The position numbers were made by a program, and so were the translations under genes. A DNA stretch of 64,000 bases from Nissolia schottii (lineage: Eukaryota; Streptophyta; Magnoliopsida; Fabales; Fabaceae), in contig QANU01099724.1 of NCBI GenBank assembly GCA_003254905.1, positions 62,001 to 126,000 on the forward strand, in the 5' to 3' direction. The notes below the pieces were generated by a model that saw nothing but the letters and a program-made list of their open reading frames with translations, had not been told where the DNA came from and searched no databases. Each line of letters starts with the position of its first letter. The first letter of the stretch is position 1. Shown one piece after another: positions 23,732 through 35,800 of this stretch.

Positions 23732-25757
23732 ACATATTATATCGGAGAAGCAGACGTTGTGGCTGACATTTTGACCATAACAGCTACTGTGAGAACAGAT
23801 GGAGATTTCTTATTCGGAACCCTCTCATTTCCTAAGGAGGGTGCTCGATTTAGGACAAGTAGCAAAAGGTTGTATATATGGAAGTATGGCATTAACTAGT
23901 GGTGTTGCTTTCTCTGTTGGTTTTTTTTGACTTTTTTGGTGTACAGAGAATAGGTCGGCTAGTTTCGGAAACCTGGTTGTGCTCTGCGATTTGTATGATG
24001 CTTTGAATACTATTCCCCTTCTGAGAAAGGCACAAGGCGCAGATGGTTTCAGCTTTTAGTTTTGTTGTGCTAGTGAGTCTGAATAACTTCAATATAAGCT
24101 CATATCAGATACCGTAAGCATGTATGAACATCAGAACATGTCAACCGTGTGCATAAACAAGCAAATTTACCCAGCAAAAACGCATTGTGAAGATGAATAG
24201 TTTTTCAAGACAAACAAGGCTAGACAAAAAATTGGCAAACCCCAAGGTTTCTAATATGTTTTGCATCACCTGTCCATTCTCCATATTATAATACTGAACA
24301 ACTATTTTAATATTAAATGGTTCAAATGACTCATTATGGTGGAGTTCTCATAAGTAGCTTTTTAGAGATAGTTTATGTACTTTAGATGTTAAAATATTAA
24401 TATTAATTCAGATTTTAATAATTATTATTACTCTCTTTGATATTTGCTTATTACAGGAAATTTATATGTAAAGATCACATTTAAAATATATTTATTAAAC
24501 ATTACTCTTATAATTTTTACTTGTTAAAAATTATTTTTTATTTTTTTTTCACGAAATAACACTGTTATGGGCTTTTGAGAATAACATGTAGGGAGTCAAA
24601 GAGCTTGACAATTTTAAAAAATTTTCAGTATTACCAAACCATGTCTTAGAGATATCAAATTTAGTTATTGATAATGGTGGATAGATTTTAGCTTAAATAA
24701 TATTTTTTTTAATTGTAATTTATTAATAATTATCTACCAAAAAATAATTAGGAGATGGCAGGTGACACTTCATGATAGTCTAAATGTAACTTCATTGTCT
24801 AAAGCTTAGTTGTCAACGCATGCTTTATCAATGTTACTTTCTGAAATTTTTACTGTGTAAACGGGAGCAGTGCTAGCAAAACTATTCCCGCCCACTGAGT
24901 ACTGCAAATTAATTTGTCAAGGTTAGGTTTGTCTTTTACAATGGAGATATTGGTGTGTTTCACTCAATATATTTAATTCAACAATATTTTAGGTATAAAA
25001 TAGGTGTACATCCAATATGCTGCTTTTGAGCATGCATATTGGAAACGATACCTGAATTATAAATATATTATGGTGAGAGCAGTGGTTATATATATAGAGT
25101 GAGAGGAGTGAATATTGACTATTAGATATCTTATGAATGATTAAAATTAAAAGTTATAAAAACATCTTATGATCACTTAAATAGTTACATGATTTTTGTA
25201 TTTTAATCTTAACTATATATAATCACTCATTTCACTAAAATAATTCTCGGGTATATTAAATCATTGTCCATACCAAACACAACAAAAGAAAATTTCACTG
25301 CTCATGAAATGATATAGTGGTGAAGGACTTGGATAGTTATATCCTCATGTTTAAATTTAAAATATTTGTCTTCCTATCATCCTTTAAATTTATTTATCAT
25401 TTTATCTTTCTTTTATGTAACTACCTTTTCCTTACAACAGTCTAGTTGAGTTTCGCCATCGTGTGTTTTCAAGCATGTTGATGGAGGACTCAAGCAAATG
25501 AGAGAAATCTGATTGAGGTTGGTCAAGATCTTGATGAATTTATTGCTTCTCACTAACATCTGGTTGAGATCAATCCCTTAATTTATTTTTCTCTTTAGCG
25601 TATATCTAACAAATTTCTTCACCCTCCAACTTCATGAAACCTCCTAATTAAAGCAAAAAATTTAATTTTTGCATGGAGTTAGAATTAAACCGAAGCTACT
25701 AAGGTACTGATGGCTTATCTACTGGGCTATCAATATTGTTGATATATATAGTTGCAA
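23732..25757. other. Intergenic DNA after FAS1, no gene seen
   Basis: The first ~350 bp have mixed composition and could be FAS1 3' UTR. The rest is AT-rich without a supportable reading frame or clear element ends. Confidence 0.5.
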
Positions 25758-25978
25758 ATATTATATATATTTTATATTTGAATGGTGTTACTAATAAATA
25801 ATTTAAAAAATTCAAATTTTATCATTAATAAGAGTTGAATTCAGTACATCAAACTCAAAAAGCAAGCGTCTTTAAACTAAATTATTAATTTCGTTGTGTT
25901 ATAATATTAGAACCATTATATATATTTTATAACTAAATTGTGTTACTAATAAATAACTTAAAAAATCAAAATTTTATA
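25758..25978 (+). repeat. Direct repeat pair of about 63 bp
   Basis: Copies begin near 25761 and 25916. Both read ATTATATATATTTTATA, then GTGTTACTAATAAATAA, TTAAAAAAT and AAATTTTAT, about 155 bp apart. AT-rich; origin unknown. Confidence 0.6.
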
Positions 25979-26093
25979 AAAAAGACAACATAAATAAAAA
26001 TTTTAATAAACTCAAAATAAATCTAATGGATTATAGTTAATAAAAAAGTTTATTTTGTTAAATAAAAAGCCATATACATATAAAAAAAATCAT

Positions 26094-26228
26094 ATATATA
26101 TATATATATATATATTAAAAAATCATATGAAAAATGTATATGATTTTTTAAATATATAAAATATGATTATATATATCTTATGAATTTTTTTTCTTAATGT
26201 ATGAAAAATTATATGTTTTTTTTTCCTG

Positions 26229-26265
<37 letters not shown>
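26094..26265. repeat. (AT)n microsatellites left of the assembly gap
   Basis: AT runs at about 26094-26115 and 26232-26259, with smaller ones between, ending in CACACA at the gap edge. Such sequence is a usual cause of sequencing failure. Confidence 0.9.
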
Positions 26266-26725
26266 NNNNNNNNNNNNNNNNNNNNNNNNNNNNNNNNNNN
26301 NNNNNNNNNNNNNNNNNNNNNNNNNNNNNNNNNNNNNNNNNNNNNNNNNNNNNNNNNNNNNNNNNNNNNNNNNNNNNNNNNNNNNNNNNNNNNNNNNNNN
26401 NNNNNNNNNNNNNNNNNNNNNNNNNNNNNNNNNNNNNNNNNNNNNNNNNNNNNNNNNNNNNNNNNNNNNNNNNNNNNNNNNNNNNNNNNNNNNNNNNNNN
26501 NNNNNNNNNNNNNNNNNNNNNNNNNNNNNNNNNNNNNNNNNNNNNNNNNNNNNNNNNNNNNNNNNNNNNNNNNNNNNNNNNNNNNNNNNNNNNNNNNNNN
26601 NNNNNNNNNNNNNNNNNNNNNNNNNNNNNNNNNNNNNNNNNNNNNNNNNNNNNNNNNNNNNNNNNNNNNNNNNNNNNNNNNNNNNNNNNNNNNNNNNNNN
26701 NNNNNNNNNNNNNNNNNNNNNNNNN
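26266..26725. other. Assembly gap, 460 N
   Basis: Unknown bases, with AT microsatellite on both sides. Reading frames drawn through it are meaningless. The true length is not known from the sequence. Confidence 0.99.
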
Positions 26726-27789
26726 ATATATATATATATATATATATTTTGAATATATATATTTTCGAATCTCTAAGCAGGGAGAGAATCACATGAGTCA
26801 CATTTGATGAGAAGGCATGCAGCGATTATGGAGAGAGTAAGGAGAATCACTAAGCCGAGGCACTCACTCAAATAGCAAGTGGGGAGAATTTGTTAGGCTA
26901 TTAATTCTGGTAGTTTCCTTAATTCCTCTCTCTGATATTCCCTTTCTTTTTTTTTTCCTTTCTTCTTCCTTTCTGAAACCTAATTCCAAATTTTCTCACT
27001 AATCCCAAAGTACTAGTGATTATATATTGTCCCATTGGATCGTCAATTATAATTTATAACTAATCGAGAAAGAAGAAAAAAAACTAATCTAAAGTAAAAT
27101 AAGAACACAAGGACTGGACCAAAGAAATGAAAAACAGACACCAAAAATAATATCTAATAAAAACTGTGAATGAAACAAAGCTAGAAAGAGTAATAATATG
27201 AAGAAAGAAAAACCAAGGAGTTAAACTAAGTGGCATATGAAAGAAATGTGGCGTGGACAGCGACAGCAAGGCAATAACTAGTTAGTGGTGGTTTGTAATG
27301 TGAGTTGGCGGCGGTGAGTGGGATGAGATGGTGGGGCAATGTGAACATGGAGGTTAAGCTAAGCAGCTATGAAGGGATGGGATGGTCAACGTGATGAGTT
27401 AGAGAGGTTTTTGTGTGTGACTTGTAAGAGATGACTGATATTTATAAGGTTTGGAGAGAACATATGCAATTAATCAAATAAATTAAAAATTCTACTAAAT
27501 AAAACTCGATTTAATTGACACTAAAAATAAAAAATAAAAAGATTTGAATCACAAAAAAAAATTGATTTACACTACAAGAAAAATAAAAGAAATTTAATTG
27601 ATTAAAAAAAAAGATTTAATTGATGCTAATTAAAAGAGGAAATATTTGATTAAAAAAACTGATTTACGCTAAAATAAAAAAAAATTCTCTAAATACTAAT
27701 TTAAAAAAATGATGTTGTTTTTCTTTGTTTTTATTAATTCTGTCAAATTTGAGTACTGACATTCGTCAACTAGTTTGGTTTGCTTCTAT
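26726..27789. other. Intergenic DNA, no gene seen
   Basis: Begins with (AT)n to about 26747. A purine-rich stretch follows (27060-27460) and then A-rich sequence. No reading frame with recognisable protein content and no clear element ends. Confidence 0.5.
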
Positions 27790-28485
27790 TTAATCTCCAG
27801 CCTTTGATTCCTGAATAACGTCATTCATCATGTCCTCTAGAAAGATCTAATATGCCCTCTTGTCATGACCTAGGTGGCCACAATAGGTGCAGAAGATGTT
27901 GATGCTCTCATATTTTAGCCAAATTGTGGTCTTGTTCTCTTATTATGTCTCATTATTTGTTTGGAGTTGTTAAGAACTCTGGACAAGGATTTTCATGATT
28001 TTTTTTTCGTGTCCCCTCATCGATCGAATTTTCATGTTAATAACCTCTCCAATCTGCATTCCAATTTTGGGGCCAACTTATTGGTCTTACAGTGCTTAGG
28101 GACCCAACAATTGTACCCAAATTGGGATGCGAGAAAAATCAACCATGTCAATAAAAGTATCAAAGTTCCATCTTTTAAGGTTCACTAGGAAGTCTTCGAA
28201 GAGTTAGAGAGCTCCTCTTTTAATACGAAGCACGCCAATATCCTTCACAAAGAAAAATTAGAAGGTGTTATCCCCATATTCAATAACTTAGGAATCCTCT
28301 TGGGTGACTCCATGTCGAATCCAAGGCCAGTTTTAGAGTGCCTATGTTGATCGCCCAATCAGCCATAAGTCTTCCTACTAGACTCTTTGAATTTTCCTCT
28401 AGACTTTCATGGATGTCATGCCGTCTATGAGCATGATATCATCTTCCTAGTTTGTCTCAATCGAAGCTATGCTACTTGAATTCAT
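27790..28485 (-). pseudogene. Decayed LINE ORF1 (DUF4283 plus CCHC-type zinc knuckle)
   Basis: On the minus strand an ATG at 28485 opens MNSSSIASIET, and degraded coding sequence follows in several frames. It includes a LMADWAINIGTLKLALDSTW-like stretch, LKRWNFDTFIDMVDFSRIPI followed by WVQLLG (DUF4283 core), and CTYCGHLGHDKRA near 27880, a zinc knuckle whose final Cys appears replaced. There are many stops and at least two frameshifts. This pairing is typical of ORF1 in plant L1-type LINEs. No ORF2 (endonuclease/RT) was seen next to it. Confidence 0.75.
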
Positions 28486-28691
28486 TATGGAGTTACAAAA
28501 GGCAGAAATATAATACCAATCCACAAGTTTGAATGTTGTTGCATTCCCAGGGGTGGACTCAGTACCTACTCACGAACAATAGGGTGTTTCTATACTCAGA
28601 GTTGATATGGTGGTCTTGACGGTGACTGGTTGTGGTGTGTCAATGGTTCGAAGTTGATCGATACGATGTAGTGATGATTGTGGGGTACCAA

Positions 28692-30340
28692 TGTCATGAC
28701 CCAAAAATCATGACTAACACACAAGAGACTAGTTTCTTATGAAAGTCTCTTAGAAAAGCTTTTTATAAAAATATGCATTTTTAATTTAATAAAAAACAAC
28801 TAAAACTTATTTTCTTTATAAACATAAACTCTTACGGTTATTACTTTGAAAATATAAACATAATTATGTTAATTATATGTAAAATACATAACATGGTTTG
28901 AAAATCCTGCCTGTGTACAATTGGAGTATTCTAGACATTGACATGAATATAAAATATATAAAAAAAAGTCTAACATGATTTTATGGATAGCCTCACCTCA
29001 AGGTGATTGCTGACTCAAGATTCCTGACGTCGTTACAACTAACCATGTCCTCCATAAACTACTTCTACATCTTAACCTGTAACTGAAAGTGGAGTTGAGG
29101 GGATGAGAACTCTGTGGAGAGCCTCATTGAGCAAACAATCACTCACAACACCCACAAGATATTTCAAAACATGGACATGCATATGCAATACATAATAATA
29201 CTTAACATGTAAAAACCATTAATATCATAGTACTAATAATAAAGCTTTCATAAAAATATTAAAACAATAACATAGGAAGGTATCTAAATAGAGGGATTCT
29301 GAGCATTACGATCTAACTTTAACTGACTACCCAAGTACCTAGGTCCCGATAGTTAATGATAATCTAATCTATCCAAGTCCTTATATCCTTGATAGTTGAA
29401 CTTACTCTAATTGCAATGGTACCAAGGGTCAACGTGGATTGTCGCTAACTTACAGTTCTATCCTAGGTCCAACTCCCATTAAATAATTTAAATATAATAA
29501 CATGATAATTGATATAACTGACATGATCATAAATGTTGAAATCCATGAATGTACTCATGCAACATAATGAACTTTATGCATTAAAAATAATGGTTACATG
29601 GCTTTTCTAAAATTGTTTTCATGATTTACTAAATCGTTTTGTAAATTGCATTGTAAATAATTTCGTATATATTTATAAAGATAAATATAATTTTTGCAAA
29701 TAAAATAAACATGTTTCTATATAAGATTTTAATAAAATGGTTTCATAAATACTTTCATAAAATAATATCTTCATAAATCCTTGTTTTTCTAAAACGTTAA
29801 AAACACTCAAACTAAATCATGCTTATAAAATATAAACACAACATAATGACCAAAATAGACCATGAACAACAACCCACTCACTCGGAGTTGCTGGAGATTG
29901 ATTGTCATCCCTCGCGAGTTTGGTAGGAATTCGAGTGGCATCGCTGACTGACTCAGAACACTAGGACTCCTAAGACGTAGCGTAGGCACCATGTGTGGAT
30001 GCATTGCTTCTCCACAAACAAAATTATTAAATTAAACTAGAGGGAGTAGTTCCACTAGAAGCAGAACCTCCAAGCTCTTGAGTGAATTAGCAAATAAAAA
30101 CAGTCATGGAGAGGTTCTATTTATAGGGGAGCAACACTCCGTCTAAGAAAGTTGAACGATGTGGGACTTCAACTTCCGTGCTGCTGCAACGGTCTTAACC
30201 ACTACATCGGCCCACTACTTTCTACATTGTTGTAGCGGTCTTAACCGTTGCAGTGGTATCCTAAATATAGGACACCAAAACGAAGATGGACACACTAAGA
30301 AAGTCAAGGTGCATTCGCTGAATCCAAAGTAGATGATCAT
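28692..30340 (-). mobile_element. LTR remnant, reverse orientation, same family as the solo LTR at 43700
   Basis: On the minus strand this shows a promoter-like CCCTATAAATAGAA (about 30130-30117), then GTTTGTGGAGAAGCAATGC, and further on the words TGACCCTTGGTACCATTG, CTACCCAAGTACCTAGGTC and TAATGCTCAGAATCCC in the same order as in 43700-44815. It ends GGGTCATGACA (28702-28692). The TATA-containing end is approximate (about 30340) because the terminal TG could not be fixed. No gag/pol coding was found beside it, so it is probably a solo or truncated LTR, likely Ty3-type by length. Confidence 0.6.
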
Positions 30341-31000
30341 TAATGAGGGAGAGGAGTCTGTGGCTTCACAGCGAATGGCGGAAAATGACAAGAAGATGAA
30401 TTATGAGAGGTGGTGTTGAAGAAGGCTTGTGTCGATGACCTGAAACGCGAGTCATGTCTTGGTTGGAGGTTGGCACATCCATGGTGTTTCAGTGAGGTGG
30501 AGGCATAGACGGAAATGTAGGTGGTTTGCAGAGGTGGTGGAGTGATCACTAGGCAACGCAAGAATAACCGTGATGAAGACACTAAGATTACACTACTAAG
30601 CAGTGCAAGAGCAAACCCTAACAGAGCTTAGCGAGAGCTATTGAACACTAATAACTGCAATACTTCACCTTAAGCACTTGTTAAGTGATCATTAAGAATC
30701 AAAAGTTTTGAAGTTTTTAATTTATTTATTACATTAAAATTTGAGTTTAATTTTTATGCACAAATTTTTACACAACGATTTAATTATATATTGACAAATC
30801 AACTAACATATTTGATTCTCACATCCACAACTTTAAAAGTCATGTATTTGATAGAGTTTAATTAAATGATAATATAAAACAACTCAATACAATTGGTACA
30901 CAAAATTTAAACTCTTGAAATTTAAAAATCTCATATTTTAATTGAATAATTTCCTTCATATTATTAAGGAGTAATGCTCATTTTGGTTACTGAAAGTATA
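30341..31000. other. Intergenic DNA, no gene seen
   Basis: 30341-30620 is less AT-rich and may be a fragment of another repeat. The rest is AT-rich. No convincing reading frame. Confidence 0.45.
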
Positions 31001-31319
31001 AGTTGTAAGTCAAATTAATCTCTCAGTTGATTATAATTATTGTATTGTCCCATTTTCATTAATTTATCACATTAAAAATGATAGTAACTATAATTGATAC
31101 TGCAAATGAGTTGTAAACGAGATCACCAGAGTAATTATGATGATAAATGAAGCTGTAATAATAATTAAGATTTGTAGTTTCACGCATTCTCAAAGCCATA
31201 TTTTTAACCTTTAGTTTTACTATACAACATCTATTGATATCACATTCTCATTTAATGTAAAAAATTAGTGAAAACATGACTATACAATTGGATTAAAAGA
31301 GTAAATTAACTTACAACTG
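31001..31319. mobile_element. MITE with ~70-bp inverted arms upstream of the aspartic protease
   Basis: The left arm (31001-31075) contains AGTTGTAAGTCAAATTAATC and ATTAATTTATCACATTAAA. The reverse of the right arm (31252-31319) reads AGTTGTAAGTTAATTTACTC and ends ACTAATTTTTTACATTAAA. It is diverged and has no coding content. A poly-A run lies just outside the right arm (31327-31344). Confidence 0.6.
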
Positions 31320-31912
31320 ACAATTCAAAAAAAAAAAAAAAAAACTCAAACTTATATTTTTAGATATTGTTAAACTGAAAACAGCTCCATCAAGTTACCT
31401 AGGCGCCTTTTTCTTCCTTTCTACCCTATTACTATTATAATATGATAACTTGAAATTTGAAGGGAGAAAGAATTAAAGCGGTGCACGAAAGGAACTTGCC
31501 AACGCAATATGAGTGGAAGACAGTGAGAAAGACGGTGTGATAAAGACACGCAAACAATGGTGCCGTCCTCCTAATTTTCCTCAAAACGGTGCACAAGGCC
31601 GTGTCGTTTACCGCCCCGCCGATATAGCGAAACCCATTCACCCTTCCGTTACCGTTTTGTCCGTTGTTTTTAAATCTTCTATCTATCGCTTGTTTGCTTC
31701 CCCAGTCTTCCATTGCAATTGCAATTGAATGGGCCTCTTCTTTTCTTGAACTCAAAACGCAAAACGCAAAAAGCCAAAAGCTGTGTAGCTCAAATCGCGT
31801 TTCGAGTTCTGAGTCGCTTTGCTGGATCTGTTTCGTTCTACACTTTTTGCCATTGTCGTTTGTTATTGGTAGTCAGTGAGGCTCTCTAACTCTGCTGGAA
31901 CTGACTGAATTG

Positions 31913-32787
31913 ATGATGGATCTGAGAGGTTTAGTGTTGTTATTAGGGGTTCTTCTTCTTCTTCTGATTGGGGAATTTTGCTTCGTCGCGAATGGGAATT
32001 TGGTGTTCCCGGTGGAGCGTCGCAAAACGGGTTTGAGGTTGAGCGAAGTGAAAGCGCGTGATGCCCTGCGACGTGGTAGGATTCTTTCTGCGGTGGATTT
32101 CAACCTTGGCGGCAATAGTCTCCCTACTGATACTGGGTTCGCATTTTTGTTTTTTGTTTTTTGTTTTTTTCCCTCTTCATTTTTGCTTCTTATATTAATT
32201 CTGTGATGAATTTTCCCCCCCTATCTGAATTTAATTATGAATTAGAATTGTGAATGAACGTATAATAGTCACTCACTTGTACGCTCTTCCTGTTTTGGTT
32301 GCTGACAGTTGAATGAGCTGGCTCATTTACCTAGTTTTAGCATTTATAGATATAGGAGTAATGATAGTAGTCCAACCAATATTCCCAAACACTACCAAAT
32401 GAATTGCTTTCAAGTTTCAACGAAATTACATTGCATTTACTTATTTTCTTCGTTTAGTATACTAGAAGTTAATATATAGGAGGAGATATCATTTTGATTT
32501 TATATAAGTTAGGTTGAGTACCCTAATTGGTCCTTGAACTTTTCACCGGTGCCGTACATTGGTCCCTCATCAGAAAAAGCTCCCAGTTGGTCTTGAGTGC
32601 CCTTAATTGGTCCCTAAGCATTTTAAACGTTACCCTCGTTAGTCCCTGAACATTGCAGACAGAAGGACTAATGAGGGTAGCGTTTGAAATGTTTAGGGAC
32701 TAATTGGGGGCTTTTTTTTAGGGGCAATGTGGACACCCATGAAAAGTTCAAGATCCATTAGGGAATTCCCCCCATAAATAATTATTA

Positions 32788-32826
<39 letters not shown>

Positions 32827-35800
32827 TATTATTATTTTTTTTAAAATTTTAATCTGGTTGAATCATTTAGTGAAAACAATGTATGTGAGAATGTATATTT
32901 TATTGAATTACAAATTCTAGTATGAATCATGGTTTGATATTTATTGAACTCCAAAGATTTGTGAGGCTTTTAAGTTCGAGCTCCACTTGAGCTTAGAAAA
33001 TGAAGTCAATTTCTTAGTTAGCTTAGTCTGTGCAGGGACAGCTTAGGCTTAGGTGAGAGGAGTTGTTAACAGTGATGATGGAGTATTTTGAGTTCATTTC
33101 GATGCAAATGCAATGATGGTTATGTTATTTACTTGGTTTAGGTTGTATTTTACAAAACTTGGGCTTGGCTCTCCTCCAAAGGACTACTATGTGCAGGTTG
33201 ACACGGGAAGTGACATTCTGTGGGTGAATTGTGTTGGTTGCTCAAAATGTCCCAGGAAAAGTGATCTCGGTGTAAGTATCTAGAGTCTACTTTGGAGCTT
33301 CAGTTTCTGTATCATATATACTCGAGTTATTCTGACCCCTTAATTATAAATTATGATCTTTTAGCTTATGGAGTGTTCATCTTTTCTTCCTATTTTTGTT
33401 ATTATTGCAACAGATAGACTTGACACTCTATGACCCAAAGGAGTCCAAAACTTCTGAATTGATTTCTTGTGACCAAGAATTTTGTTCTGCCACATATGAT
33501 GGTCCCATACCTGGTTGCAAGCCTGGAACTCCCTGCCCATACAGCATAACTTATGGGGATGGGAGTGCAACTAGTGGGTACTATGTGCAGGACCATCTTA
33601 CTTTCAACCGTGTCAATGGCAATCTCCATGCGGCACCGCAAAACAGCAGCATCACTTTTGGGTGAGAATGGTTTCTAATACTTCATATTATGTTGTTGTC
33701 ATGTATTGTTGACTTCTGGCAGTTGTTTTCAGGCCAATCAGGTCTACTGTTGGTGTTGTTGAGTTGGATTAGAGGTTAATATTCTTGCTTCTCATAATCT
33801 CATGAGAGAATTTTCTTGGTTGTAAACGTTCCATCCTCTTTTGAGTTGATTGTTTTCTGTTATGTGAATAATTTCCATTCAAGTAACTGAATAATTTCCA
33901 TTCAAGTAGGGAGTTTCAGTGTGTTATTTTTATTTAGAGATGTTTTGGCTTCCCAGGTTGATAAAGAATTTTTTTGAAAAAGAATGGTTTTTTCCCCCTT
34001 AATTTTATATTTCCTTGGGTTTCTCTTGCTGACAGATGTGGCGCTGTACAATCTGGAACGTTGGGTTCATCTTCAGAAGAAGCCCTTGACGGAATCATTG
34101 GTTTTGGACAAGCAAATTCTTCTGTGATTTCACAGCTTGCTGCATCTGGAAAGGTGAAAAAAATATTTTCACACTGCCTTGACAATATTCGTGGTGGCGG
34201 AATATTTGCTATTGGGGAAGTGGTCGAACCAAAAGTCCAAACAACTCCATTGGTACCAAGAATGTATGTGCAGTAACTTAGCCTTTTGTTCATAAAAATC
34301 CAAGGGTAAATTTAGTAGTCAGGCAGTACTTAAACTATCAATAATGAAATTATCTTCACATAACCTCATTTTATGTTAACGATTTGTTTATTTGGCTGGT
34401 CTGTTCTGCAATTGGGGTAGAGAGCACTACTTAATATTAGTCAAATACAGGAATTTTGTTGGTAGTACTAGATCTGCATGCTATTTTATTTGGGCTAGTT
34501 TACAAGATTCATTCATGTAATGAAAAAAGGTTATTTAATCATATAAATGATTTATAAAAATGAAGTAATCAAGCTTTTATTTTAAAGAATATCTTGTAAG
34601 TACTTGATAGAAGAGGAATAAAGCATTCACGCAAATCAGCTCTAATGGATTTTCCTTTGTATGACCTAATCAATATTTCTGATTTCCCTCTTCCTTTTCA
34701 CCCCTGATAGGATCTTGTTAAGATTACTTTAATTTAAAACTTTTACAAGAATCTGGCATATATTAAATTTCACTCCCCCCCCTCTTTGTTTTCTTTCAGT
34801 CTTGGGTTTGGAATTTTGTCATAATTAGTCTGTTGACCATTACAGGGCACACTACAATGTAGTTTTGAAGGATATTGAGGTCGATAAGGATGTTCTACCG
34901 CTTCCCACAGATATATTTGATTCTGGAAATGGGAAGGGAACAGTAATAGATAGTGGAACAACCTTGGCTTATCTCCCAAGCATGGTTTATGACCAACTAA
35001 TTTCAAGGGTAAGTGTGTCTTTGGAGATGAATAGAATGAATACTTACCTTTTTTCTGTATATGCTTTATGCCCAAGCTGAACCAATTTTATCTCTCAATT
35101 TTGCCATGATTTTTCTTTGACAGGTTTTGGCTAGGCAGCCTGGACTGAAGTTATATCTCGTTGAGCAACAATTTACTTGTTTTCAGTATATTGGAAAGTA
35201 CGATACTTATCTTTGTGACTTTCTTTTGTTGAAATTTTTACATTTCTCTGTTATTTCAGAATTAATGTTGTTGGCTAATATACTTGTTTTTCAGTTTATT
35301 GGCTAATTTCCCGTTTTTTCTGTTGACTTAGCATATATGACATAATTAATCATAGATACATGTGTTTTTTTTTATTCCTGGTTGTTTAGCCCATGTGTTA
35401 TGATGACGACATCGGGCTGCCTTCTAAATATATCTTCACAAATATCTGAGCTATCTCGGTTTAAAAAAATATTAGTAACCCAATATTCTGTAATACACAG
35501 GGTAAAAAAGATTGTGAATAGAGGTGTTGAGTATGTTAAATGGTTATGAAAAAATAATCTCGTATTTGAATGTTCTTGTTTTGATTAGGCTATAAATATG
35601 TGAATTTTTTGTTGCTACATTGTGAAAGAATTTTATATTGCAATAGATCATTTGTTCTAGATGTTCTTTTGAAATAGTAACTCTGTACGAATTGTTAAAT
35701 TGACATGTTAGTAACTAAAATGCAGTTCATTTTTGGGGATTTAAATTTCATCAGGTCAAGAAGCAACAATTGCACTTTTGTCTGGAAAATGCTGCCCTTA

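Noticed and set aside
26178..26801. Long frames on both strands across 26178-26801
   Set aside because: They consist almost wholly of N plus AT repeats.
30341..30640. Minus-strand frame of 80 codons near 30340-30582
   Set aside because: No homology, no splice context, next to an LTR remnant.
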